The translations under genes and the position numbers were made by a program. Below, piece after piece: positions 22,901-33,736 of a stretch of DNA of 64,000 nucleotides; within the stretch, counting starts at the first letter, position 1; each line of letters opens with the position of its first letter. Source of the stretch: Mercurialis annua (taxonomy: Eukaryota > Streptophyta > Magnoliopsida > Malpighiales > Euphorbiaceae); the NCBI RefSeq assembly GCF_937616625.2, contig NC_065574.1:5270001-5334000 (forward strand), read 5' to 3'. The notes beneath the pieces were generated by a model. The model did no database searches. It had not been told where the DNA came from and saw only the letters and a list, made by a program, of their open reading frames with translations.

Positions 22901-24751
22901 AAAAATCTCATAACATCTTCCTTGTTAATTTTCTTCAGCACATCAGCACCATTAGTCGAGTATAGCAAACATGTATTTCCAGCAAGTTGCTCAAGCATCC
23001 AGGAAATCTCCTCTTCTCTGTTAGTTTCGTCAACTGGAGCAGGGCCAGCAATTTCCTCAAACATCTAAACGGACAGCATAGAAAAGTTAATGCAATACTT
23101 GGACAAGAGTTCCAAAGAAGACCTTAAATTTACATTACTGATAAAGAAAAACAACAGACCTGCATTCTCTCTGGCACATCACTTTCCTTTATATAATCTT
23201 CCCTCAAACTTGAATGGTTATCCAAGTCAAACTTATTAAAGTCATCAGGTTTTACAATATTAACTAGATCATGATGTAAAATCTCTCTAGAGTTGGCAGC
23301 TGATGAAGCTGTTACTAGGGTTGACCTCTTTTCACCCTGTGTTTGTTGCCTAAGAAGACAATCCACATCAATGACCACACTATAAACAATAAGCAGAAAA
23401 AGCAACTGCTACAGTAAATCAAGAGCATACACAAAAAATAACTGAAGACATATTAATCAAGTTTCCGGTAATAGGCCTGATGTACCTGGACGAGGCTGCC
23501 ATATTATTATCAACTTCGTCATCAACGATAAAATCGGCCATATCATCCTCTTCATCCCAAGAAATGTCTTCCTCTTGTTTAGCACCAAAATCACTTAATA
23601 AAACTAGAAAGGTAAAATATAGTTGCAATTAGTCAATCACATCATAAAACTAAAATATAACTGAAAGTTGGCAATAAAAACCAACAGGAAAGCAAGCATG
23701 AGAGCTTAGATGTAAAGAACGCAATAGGACAAAATTTCCCCACAAAAGAAGTAAAACAACAACCTTTCCAATAATAGGTTCACTAATTTTCGATAGTTCT
23801 CAAAAATAAAATAAGCATTTGATGACTATTTAGACTAAAGTTAAAAGTAAAATACCATCATCATCAAAGAATCCAGAGTAGCCAGAACTTTTGGTGCTTT
23901 TTTCAGCTTTCTTGAGTCGCTTGAATTTTTCATTTTCCTGAGCCAAATTTCCATCAACCATAAAGTCACAAGGGGATATTTAATTTCACAATCTTTGCAC
24001 TTCTTCATAAATATCATAAAAACAATTCAAACAACCATAAAAAACACTGGATGTTACTTGGGAGACGACTAAAGAAATGAATAAGCACTCACACTCCTGT
24101 TAGCCTTAAGTAACCCAGAGAGTTTGTTTTCCGCGAGCAACTCAAGATCATCGTCATCAAGAACATGATCTTTTAATTTCCTAACGAAAAATAAAACACA
24201 ATAGTTCATAGTGGGAATAAAATCAAACAACGTATCAAAATACAAGTTCAAAATGAGAAATTAATTCACCTTTTCTTCTTTTTTTTACTATCATCTCGGT
24301 CACTCTCCTCTTCCTCATTATCAACGATAAAACCGTCATTCTCAAACTGATTCAATTCATCATCTATTCATACATGCAAAGCAGCTCCTAATCATCAACT
24401 TTTGAAAGACTACTGACAAATAGAATTGAAACTAAAATAGAAACCCTAGAATTCACAAATTAACAAGCAAACTCAACTTGGCAAGACGAAAACAAAAACA
24501 AATAAATAAAAAACTGATAAGAAAACTAATTAAGCACATGCGCGTAATGTAATGTACCGTCTTCGTCGAATTCATCGTCGTCTAGGTTAATATTTAGTTT
24601 TTCTTTCTTCTTCATTGAAACGCCAGCTGTTCCAAAAAAAAGAGAAAAAATGAGGTTTAATTTTTGCTCTTATATTTAATGTGCGGGTGTAAAAAAATTA
24701 ACCTTGATCTTCGTCGTGTTCATCGATTAACATTAATTTTTTCTTCTTCAT
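13912..24751 (-). CDS. SPT6L: SPT6-like transcription elongation factor with WG/GW tail
   Basis: SPT6 is a histone chaperone and elongation factor travelling with RNA polymerase II (family knowledge). Seventeen exons join in frame to about 2145 aa: 24751-24703, 24626-24558, 24363-24270, 24180-24093, 23937-23856, 23603-23486, 23349-23160, 23064-22873, 22789-22679, 22379-21996, 21866-21756, 21661-20882, 20207-20093, 20009-18865, 18759-18550, 18122-17720, 16208-13912. The order is an acidic N-terminus (exons 1-7), a helical core, and the YqgF-like/Tex core with VYGDESFAQLYEN and RRAVALGRYLQNPLAM (near residue 795). Next come a helix-hairpin-helix (SGLGPHKAAFLQ), an S1 domain (VGRIIQVRVSRV), tandem SH2 (exons 15-16; FPMRIGYCFGLSYEHPGTFLL), and a 765-residue Gly-rich tail with more than 30 WG/GW motifs and RGRGRG blocks. 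Such WG/GW tails can bind Argonaute in other plant proteins. The tail is much longer than in Arabidopsis SPT6L (total about 1650 aa from memory). Confidence 0.93.
15518..15935 (-). repeat. three 138-bp tandem repeats in the SPT6L tail
   Basis: The coding sequence for a 46-residue unit (GGNWGGSSSGAVKDTTWGNA, then SGG.SGDTSKGGWGSNDTGTA) occurs three times in a row with a 138-bp period and only a few differences. Each unit adds three WG/GW motifs. A second, larger duplication in the same exon repeats the block EGG.GSWDNQREGGRGRG..TGGW around 15420-15250 and 15210-15040. All periods are multiples of three, so the frame survives. Confidence 0.85.
20664..20731 (-). other. candidate cryptic (poison) exon inside an SPT6L intron
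   Basis: Within the intron between exons 12 and 13 a 68-bp segment is bounded by a TTGAATTAG acceptor and an ACAAAG|GTGTCC donor. It is not a multiple of three. In the incoming frame it begins GGA TGA, an immediate stop. One frame is open (MIRYSDLLVAETDATNSLRA), which I do not recognise. If ever spliced in, it would truncate SPT6L. It may equally be chance. Confidence 0.2.
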
Positions 24752-25093
24752 TGTAAGCTATGGAATACAGACCTGAATGTGTTTTTTTTTTTTCAGAGAG
24801 AGCTCTGAAATGTGTGAGAGTGGAGCTGTAGACTGTGTACTCTGTGCAGAGTATTTCAGGGGAAGACCAAACAGGACTCGTGTTTTGTTTTTATTTACAG
24901 GACTGCCACGATTGGAATTTAAAGAGTGCTCAGTACTGGAAACTTGTTTTTCCGTTTGGTTTTTCTGGATGGCTTGTGATTGTGCCACGTCTTACTGAGC
25001 TTTGATCTGATGGACTCAGTAGGCTACTGACTATAAGGGTAGAATAGTCATATGCTGTACTGTGATCAAAATCAAACCGGACGGTACAACACG
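24752..25093 (-). promoter_or_regulatory. SPT6L 5' leader and promoter
   Basis: Only about 340 bp remain between the SPT6L start codon and the left target duplication of the large MULE. This interval must hold the SPT6L leader and proximal promoter. A TTTTTTTTTTTTCAGAGAGAG stretch near 24781 may be part of the leader. Before the MULE inserted, this DNA was continuous with 39065 onward. Confidence 0.5.
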
Positions 25094-25775
25094 CATTTGA
25101 TAGAGAAAATTTGAGAAAACACCCTAATTTTAAAAATATTTGTAAAGATTACCTCCCTTATGAAAAGATACGTAAAATACTTCCTGTTTTAAATTTATTC
25201 TTGTTTTTACTCACACGTGTCTTTTCTTAATATATTTACCTAGCTTATTTATTTTTTTACTCCCGTTTTTTTTAAATCTTTATTTTTATACTCTAGGAGC
25301 AGTTATTGCTCATTTATTTGTTTTTCGCTCAGTTTTTCGTTTATCTCAATTCTGTCGAATCTTTGAAACTTTTTGATTCTTCGTTTTGCCTCTTCTTTTT
25401 GCCCTAACTTCTCGTTCTTCTCCGCTTACGATTCTCTGTGTCGCATTGCTCGTTGTCGTTACTTTCATCATCTTCATTGTGCTCCGGTGAGAATTTTTTA
25501 CGTGTTCTGTTTTCTTTTCTCTGTTGACGATATCGTTTTGTTGAGTAATTTACTGTTACATTTAGTATTGAGATGTGTTTATCATCTGATTGTATAATCA
25601 GCATTGTTTTTTTATTAATTAGATGTGTTTATCATCTGATTATGTTATTTAGCATTGATTTTATTATGATTTTACTTTGTTTTCTATTCATGCATTTATA
25701 TATTTATATTTTTTATCTTTATTAACTTATCAAGTGTTTTTGTGTTTGTTTTTGATTCTCAGTTAATTGCACAAT

Positions 25776-28383
25776 ATGAGTGATAGTGATTTTGAAGAAA
25801 CATTATCTGATTTTTTGAGTAAAAAGAAGACTTCTAAGAGTCCTGAGAAAACAATGGAAAAGGCTGGTGTTTCTCCTCTTCGTAGGAGTTCGAGAAGTAA
25901 AGAAATTATTAAATCTAATGCTGTTGTCTGTGTAAAAGAGAAGAAAGCAATTGTGAAATATAAGTCTGTGAAGAAGGATGTTGCTTGTAAAAGAAAAGGA
26001 GATGTTGTTTTGCACCAAAGAGATATCAAGAGGAAAAGGCTTGGTAGTGATAACTTGAATAAAAGTGATTCTATGCAGGTATTTTTGTTTTTTTTGTTAT
26101 GATAATGAAATGATAATATTATGACAATCACATGATAATGTACTGATAATATGAAGATGTGTAACATGATAATCACATGATAATGTGTCAGATAAGCTCT
26201 ATGATTATGACATGATAATGTGTTTGATAAATATGTGATAGATTATCATATTATCATATTATCATATTATAATATGAAGAGCTGCTGAAGTTAAGATAAC
26301 TTCTTGTTAATGTATTGTTGTTTGATGATTATCTGATGATAATATGATTATAATTTTGTTTATATGATAACATTTTTAAGATAGTTGTATTGTTGTATTT
26401 GAAATTATAACATGATGATAATATAATGTCATTGTAAGATAATATGATTATAATGATTGCTATCATTGAAATTATAACATGATGATAACATGATAACTCT
26501 GTGAAGATACTGCATTGATCATACAATATTATATGATGATTACTTGATGATAATATAATAAAATTGTGATATCTGAGAAGTTTCTGCCTGAGTTTTAAAT
26601 GATACCATTTTTTTTTTTTTGTCTTTGTTTACTGCAGAAGTTTGATTTGTTAATTGATCCAAAGGAACGTTTTGTTGGGAAAGTTGGAAATGCAAGTTCC
26701 AATTCAGTGATCAAAAATATAAAGTTGAAGCTTAATGATGATCAGTTATCTATTTTAAAGAACAGTAGGTTTGGTTCCTTTTTATGGCTGGACAAGGATG
26801 TACTTAGTCTTAGACTCATACATTCTATACTTTTAAGGGAGGTGCATCATGCCAATCTTTCTGAACTTTGGTTTAATTACGGATCTCAGATTCTGCGTTT
26901 CAGTTTGTATGAGTTTGGTCTCGTTAGCGGTCTTGTTTGTGGAAGTGACGAGTCAAGATTTTCTGGTTATTTTGAGGATGGTGATTTTTTTAATAAATTT
27001 TTTAGTGATGAGAGCAAGATTACACGTCAGGTTATTGAAGCAAAATTTCTTGATGCTGTTTGGGAGAATGATGATGAGGCTGTAAAGTTTGCGAAGCTTT
27101 ACATGGTGCAATGTTTTATTTTGGGTAATCTTGGGACTACTTTGATTGAAGATCGTTTCATTCACTTGCTGGATAGTTCTGATTATGATGATTTTCCATG
27201 GGGGAAATATTCGTTTGAATTATTTGTTCAGTCTACTAAGAACAAGCTCTCAAGTAAACTGAAGTCATCAAGTCAATCTACCTTCTATCGACTTTATGGA
27301 TTTCCGTATGCCATCCAATTCTGGTTTTATGAAACATTAGTTTCTGTGCCTCAGTACCTGTGTACTTTGAACGATGCTGCTGCCTATCCTCGGTTAATGC
27401 GTTGGATACCGAAGGATATAAAAAAAATGCAGAACTTTGATTTTAAAGTTTTTGATGATGAAACTGAAAAGGTATAATGATGCTTATTTAATTTTTGCTC
27501 GATTAATTTGTGTATTTTTCGTGATCTAATTATTAATTAATTCTTATAGGTCACAGTCCTTTCAAATATTGTAGCAACTGACGATGAGTCTGGTAGTCTT
27601 ATTGTTAATGGACTCTATTATCAAGGTCACGTTGCTGCGCAAGAAAGAAATGATGCTTGTATAGCTGAAGTTAGAATCATGGAAGTGGCAAGGTCTGCTT
27701 GCGTTAACTTTGTCAAGGAATTGAAAGCTCAGATTTTTGACAATGATGTTGATTATTCTGATTTGGAGAGTGACGTTCGAAAGCGCATTTGTGCTTCTGT
27801 TGATAATTTTGAAGTAAATCAATTAAGTAATATTTTCAAAGTCAATTCTGGAAAGGTATGTGGTTTGTTATAATTGTATGATAACATTATGATAATATTA
27901 ACATTATTCTATGATAATTTTATGATAATGTTATCATAATGATATTGATAATATTTATGATAATTGTATGATAATATTCTTATGATATTGGACATTGTTG
28001 GATTTTATGATCGGAGTGATATCAACTTCCACTCTGTTTATTATATGGACAAGAGTAAAATTGATCCATTTGCTGTAGCTTATGTTGACAGACTTCCTGT
28101 TCAAGAAAAAGCGTAAGTTTCTTTCTTTTTCTTTCATATTTCTTTTTATTTTTTTCAATTACAGATTTTAGATAAATAATTAAAATGTTGAGACAGTGAC
28201 AATTTTTTTAAACAATGCAGAGATTGTGGTTTGTACATTGTGGCTTTTGCTGAATACTTGATAGAAGGGAAGGCAATTCCGAGAAATATTGATGTCTTTA
28301 GACTTCGTGAAAGATATGCAACTAATTTGTACATCTATGGAAGGTGGAAGATCAAGACTAAATGTGGTTATATTTCTGAATGA
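25776..28383 (+). pseudogene. MULE-borne DUF1985/ULP1-like protease gene, catalytic domain incomplete
   Basis: The exons are 25776-26078, 26638-27471, 27550-27855, one ending at 28112 (start unclear), and 28221-28383 (stop). The N-terminus is basic and Ser-rich (LSKKKTSKSPEK). Exon 2 is a DUF1985-type domain (RFGSFLWLDKDVL.., FSLYEFGLVSGLVCG..) of the sort that precedes ULP1/C48 cysteine protease domains in plant transposon genes. The last exons give the end of the C48 domain: PFAVAYVDRLPVQEKADCGL, with the conserved Gln and catalytic Cys of the Q..DCG motif, then IVAFAEYL. The part that should carry the catalytic His and Asp is missing. The next exon has no AG acceptor, and the intron before it is made of TGATAAT repeats. 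This points to a repeat-mediated deletion. SUMO-protease activity is unlikely. Confidence 0.7.
26097..26580 (+). repeat. TGATAAT-rich repeat in ULP-like intron 1
   Basis: The first intron of the ULP-like gene is almost entirely irregular copies of TGATAAT, ATGATAATATG and TGATAACATG on the plus strand. The period is not constant (about 8-17 bp). The motif contains tandem stop codons (TGA TAA) and a GATA-factor core (GATAA). Confidence 0.85.
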
Positions 28384-28494
28384 ACTGTTGTTTTTAGTTT
28401 TTAAAACTTATACTAAAGTTTTGTGATTGTGTAAATGTGATTCTGGAACAAAAATGGTTGTGTAAGTTTTTTACAATGTTAATGATTACAATTT

Positions 28495-29130
28495 TAGTTT
28501 TTTGCTACTCAGGTAATAATTAATAATTATGTCATAATCAGGTGATACTCAGATGATAAAATAACAAATGATAACTTTATGATAATGTGACTAATAATAA
28601 ACAGGTGATAATTATGTCATAATCAGGTGATATTCAGATGATAAAATGATAAATGATAAGTTTATGATAATGTGACTAATTATAACAGGTGATAATTATG
28701 TCATAATCAGGTGATAACTTTATGATAAAATGGTAATGTGATAAATTTATGATAATGTGATTAATGATAACAATTTCAGTTTTTTGATAATCAGGTGATA
28801 ATTATGTCATAATCAATCAGGTGATAATCAGATGATAATGATAATAATATGATAATGTGATTACACTTTAATGATAAATTTTATGATACTCACATGATAA
28901 CTAATGATAATTTTATAATAATGATAAGTTGTCTAATGCTGTTGATAATTATATGATTATGTTGTGATATTCATATGATAATATTATCATACCTATCATA
29001 CCTATATTATGATAATTATTCTATATCATTAATACATTATATAAGAATGATTGTGATATTCATATGATAATATTATCATACCTATATTATGATAATTATT
29101 CTATATCATTAATACATTATATAAGAATGA
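28495..29130 (+). repeat. TGATAAT-rich repeat between the convergent MULE genes
   Basis: About 640 bp of TGATAAT, GTGATAATTATGTCATAATCA and similar units on the plus strand, lying between the stop codons of the ULP-like gene and the transposase. Longer duplications are visible, for example a unit containing ATTGTGATATTCATATGATA repeated about 80 bp apart near 28970-29120. Similar short tracts occur in transposase introns at 29620-29720 and 30400-30420. Confidence 0.85.
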
Positions 29131-29184
29131 TTAAAATTTTTTATTGAATGAAAAATAGTACAATTAAATTTTCAATGAACAGTT

Positions 29185-31812
29185 CTAGCCTTTTTTTGGA
29201 ATATTTCTACAAGTCTTACGATTATGTCCATATTTTTCACATCGGCTGCACTTATTTTGATTTTTTTGTTCATCTGGACCTTTTATTCTTCTTTTTTTTG
29301 GTCTTCCAGGTTTAATTCTTCCTATAGGAGGTAAGATAATGACATCTTCAACCTCTGCAGTGACTTCCCATGTTTCTTCTTTAGGAATCGGGTATACAGT
29401 TTCTGCATATGTAGCAAGCATTTCTTCATTTGTGAAATACTTTGAGCAATATTCAGTTGGGTCTTGATGTTTGTAATTGAATACAGCAGCAGCATGTTTA
29501 CATGGAATCATTTCTTCTTGATATCTGTTGCATGTGCAAGATTTTTCCTTGATGTTAACAGTGGAGGGTTTACCATTTTCAGTAACAGTAAATATGTCAT
29601 CATCAGATGGCTGAACCTGATAAACAGATGATAATATTAAACTGAACTTTGATAAACAGATGATAATACTAAAGTGAACCTGATATAAACAGATGACAAT
29701 GCTAATAATAAACAGAATACTATTATGTTTAAATGAATGCTTACCTCGATTTTGAGGGAATTAATATAATTTTCCCTTAGCAGAGAATCATATTTGGTAG
29801 TCAATTTTGTGAAAGTTCCTCTAGCAAGATTTCTGTTTTTGTAGCTCCATCTTTGTACCAAGCTTCTCAAGTATTCCATAAGCATGGTAACTGGTAATTC
29901 TCTTGCCCTATTTACTGCTGCATTAAATGACTCAGCCGTATTTGAAGTCATTATGTTGTATCTTTTTTTCACAGAATGTGAAACTGCCCACCTTTTGAAT
30001 CCTGCTTCCTTGAGATAAGATATAACTGCTGGATTTATATTGTTAAGCTCTGCCATATGAGTATTAAATTCTTCCTTTGTATAAGCTCTTGCTGCTGCTT
30101 TGAACAGATCTTTAATTGTCTTCCGATTCCTTCTGAATTTGCTTTTCATGTTTTTTAGTAAATGATATATGCAAATATCATGTTGAACTTCTCCAGCAAA
30201 AACACTCTCTATTGCATTTTTAATGCTCTGATGTCTGTCTGAAATTATACACATTTCTTCCCTTACACCAAAAACATTTTTGATGTGTGTAAAAAACCAA
30301 TTCCATGATTCATCATTTTCTGAATCTGTTATTGAAAATGCAAGAGGGAATATTTTTCCTGTAAAATCAAAGTTTGTTTTGATTATCAGATTATCACATG
30401 ATAATGCCATAATGATAACAGTATGCTAATAAAAACTTTAATGCTGAAAACATACCTGCTGCATCAAGAGTTGATGCTGAAAACAGAGTACCTCCATATG
30501 GTCCTTTCAAAAAGGTAGCATCCACAATCATAATAGGAATACAGTGATTCCATCCACTTATAGATGCCTTCAGTGACATGAAAGCATAGAGAAATGTATC
30601 ATCCACATCTGTTTTATAACTTACAAATGATCCTGGATTTGTTTGCATTATCATGTGAAGATATCTTGGTAGTACACCATATGAATCTTCTGGTTTCCCT
30701 CTTAAAAGCTCTAGTGCAATTTGTCTACATTTCCATGCTTTCCAATAATCTAATTTGATGCTGTAATCCTTTCTCATGTCTCTTATTATATCATTTGGTG
30801 TGTAAATTGTTTTTATATCCAACAATTGTGATTTGATGATTTTAGCTATTGTTTTTGAGCTGACATATTTCTGGTCTCCCATTCTCATCTCCAAAGAACA
30901 TGTATGAACATTGTTGTACTTTCGTACTTGAAACATTTTTGTGTTTCCAACCCTTGACGCATAAAATTTCCATTCACAAGATTCATCTACACATCTCAAT
31001 CGGTACTGTCTTTTGCATGATTTTTGTACCTGTAATTAGTAATAATCAGTTTTTGATACTGTTATGCTAATGTTAACTGTATCACAAACTTGTCATTTAA
31101 GTATCACAAACTTATCAACTGATTATCACAATTCAGAATATAATTACTTAAATAATAATAACATAAAAAGGACAAACAGAATATTGAAATGTACCTTGTA
31201 TTGAAAATGATCTGATATTCCATAGAGGCTCATCTCTGATATTACTGATTCTTTATCAGTGAATATGCCTCCTTCTTCTAATTTATGATTAGTTTGATTT
31301 ATTGCAATATAATCTTCATTAAAATCTGTTTCCGGAAGATCCTCTTGAAGGTCACAAAGAAGGTTTGCATATTCAATCATATCCAAATTTGAACAAGACA
31401 TTTCTTTTTCTTTAAAGAACTGTTCATCCAGATATGTCATATCGTCTTCTTGAACTAGAATTGAATCGTTTGCAGCTGCTGATGATGATGATTCCAGAAA
31501 TCTGATAGGCTTATTTAATATAATGCAGATTGGATATTTTGTGAAGTTCATTTCACTCCTTTTTAACTGTATATAGAATCTGAGGCTTCCTTCATCTTTT
31601 ATTTTGATTGGAGGATAATCATCACTGACTAGATATTGAATATCTAATTGAGTGTCAGTCTCTTGAATTTGCAAATGTTGATATACCAATTCAATAAAAC
31701 TTTCAAATGTGCAGTCTATTTCCAATAAAATTCCTGTTATTTTGAAGTTTATATATTTTCCATCTTCTGTCCATTGTCCATCATGTTGCATTAGCACTTG
31801 AATAATTTCCAT
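29185..31812 (-). CDS. MULE transposase, complete
   Basis: Four exons (31812-31195, 31029-30456, 30358-29745, 29616-29185) with GT-AG borders join in frame to 745 aa with no stop. The N-terminus (residues 1-110) resembles the PB1-like domain of plant MULE proteins. A Cys/His DNA-binding domain follows (KSCKRQYRLRC..CEWKF..VHTCS, residues 209-245). The DDE core shows Asp in IMIVDATFLKG and in IISDRHQSI, the C..H pair in CIYHLLKN, and a candidate Glu in NTAESFN. A SWIM zinc finger (CTCNRYQEEMIPCKH, about 629-643) and a terminal CCHC knuckle (CSRCEKYGHNRKTC) complete it. It cuts and moves MULEs with matching ends, including non-autonomous ones (family knowledge). Because the frame is intact it could still be active. 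Confidence 0.92.
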
Positions 31813-31814
31813 CC

Positions 31815-32890
31815 TGAAAAATGATAAATAGATGATAAATTAATGAAAAATAGATGATAACAATGCTGTATAATGATATTATCCTGTGATTAGCAGATAT
31901 TCAGCTAATAATATGATAATTTGAATTATCATGTGATTATCAGATAATACACAGACAAAGTATCATGTGATTATCACAATTATTATCACATTGTCATATC
32001 ATTATCATTATCACATTATTATCATATTATTATCATTATTATTTGATTATCATGTGATTATCAGACAAAGTATCATGTGATTATCAGATAATTTGAATTA
32101 TCACCTGATTATGACATAATTACTGTTATCAACTGGTTATCAACTGGTTATCACAATTCAGACACATTCACATTATCATATCACATTTCGGACACATTAT
32201 CATTATCATGTGATTATCACATTATCATATCATTATCATTATCACATTATTATCACATTATTATCATTATCATGTGATTATCATAAGATAATAAACAGAC
32301 ACATTATTATTTGATTATCATATTATTATCATTATCATGTGATTATCATTTGATTAAACATGTATATCATAAAATTATCATTATCATGTGATTATCATGT
32401 TATTATTATTTGATTATCATGTAATTATCATGTGATTAGCAGACACATTCACATTATCATATCATGTGATTATCATGTGATTATCAGATAAGTTAAATTA
32501 TCATGTGATTAGCAGACACATTATCATTTGATTAGCAGACACATGTTATCAACTGGTTATCAACTGGTTATCAACTGGTTATGACATAATTATCACATGT
32601 TATCAACTGGTTATCAACTGGTTATCACAGTTCAGACACATTCACATTATCATATCAAATTTCGGACACATTGTTATTTGATTATCACATCACATGATAA
32701 TCAGGCAAACTTATTAACTGATTATAATAATTTAGACATATTATCATTTGATTATCAGTTAAAATATAACATATTATTATCATGTTATTATAACATTATC
32801 ACATTATCATGTGATCAATTTAAACTAAAATATTTTTATAATATAATCATATGATAATAATAATATTATAATCATATTATCAAGAACAGA
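31815..32890 (-). repeat. 1.1-kb ATTATCA-rich array upstream of the transposase
   Basis: After a short mixed zone (31815-31925) the repeat reads ATTATCATGTGATTATCA on the plus strand, the reverse polarity of the arrays at 26-29 kb. Sub-blocks include repeated TATCAACTGGT units (32120-32160 and 32545-32615) and CAGACACATTCACATTATCA units. It sits directly upstream of the transposase start, so it probably overlaps that gene's promoter. Confidence 0.88.
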
Positions 32891-33251
32891 TAATTAGAGT
32901 TTAAGAATCACTGTTTTTATGAAGATCGAGCTGTTACAACTGTAAATTTTAAAAAACAGTTACAACTGTAAATTTTATTAACAAGATCAGATAATTACCT
33001 TTAAGAATCACTGTTTTTATGAAGATCGAGCTGTTTTGCTTGAATTCTATATGTGATTTGCAGAAGAGAAGAATAATTCCGGTGATCGATCTGTTGAAGA
33101 GATTTGTATTTAGGAATCTGAAATTTCGAAGAAGAATTTTTCAAAGAAGCGTGCTTGATTACGAGCTGAGAGAAGAATTTAGAGAGAGAAAAATAGAGAG
33201 AGAAAAGTAAGGTTTCTAGTTGTGCGTGAAAAGTAATGATTTCTTTAAACA
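32891..33251. other. MULE sequence upstream of the array
   Basis: This contains a short direct repeat: TTTAAGAATCACTGTTTTTA followed by TGAAGATCGAGCTGTT at about 32899-32935, again at 33000-33035. It also has a GA-rich stretch (33170-33205). It may hold the transposase 5' leader and transcription start. No coding region was identified. Confidence 0.35.
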
Positions 33252-33736
33252 TCTACTATATATATATAAAGTAGGATATTTTTTCCCATGGTTTAAGAAG
33301 TTGACACTTGGCACATTTCTATTAGTTCTTACATATTTTTTCTTTCTATTTTTACTAATATTATATTAATTGATGATTGATGATTTGTCAATCTTATTTA
33401 TGTACCAATTAATTTAATATGGACATTTTAAAAAAAGAAACTAATATGGAAATAAATAATTAATAACATAATTTTACTATGAAAACAATTTCATATTAAT
33501 AATTTTTGGCAAAAAAACGTGAAACTAAATTTTTAATCTACCAAATTTTTTTTTCACTAATAATGATTGACTATATATATTTGGTAATAGTTTTAAAAAC
33601 TAATCATATATTTGGTAATCACAAAAAGAAATTAAAAATAGTATTTGGTATATCTACTATACAAAACAAGATGTTTTTTCCTTTGATTGACAAGTGTCAC
33701 TCTTACAAATGTTCTTATATTTTTAACATTAATTTA

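Noticed and set aside
26097..32890. CRISPR-like array because of the regular short repeats
   Set aside because: Units are irregular, 7-17 bp and without unique spacers, in a plant nuclear transposon.
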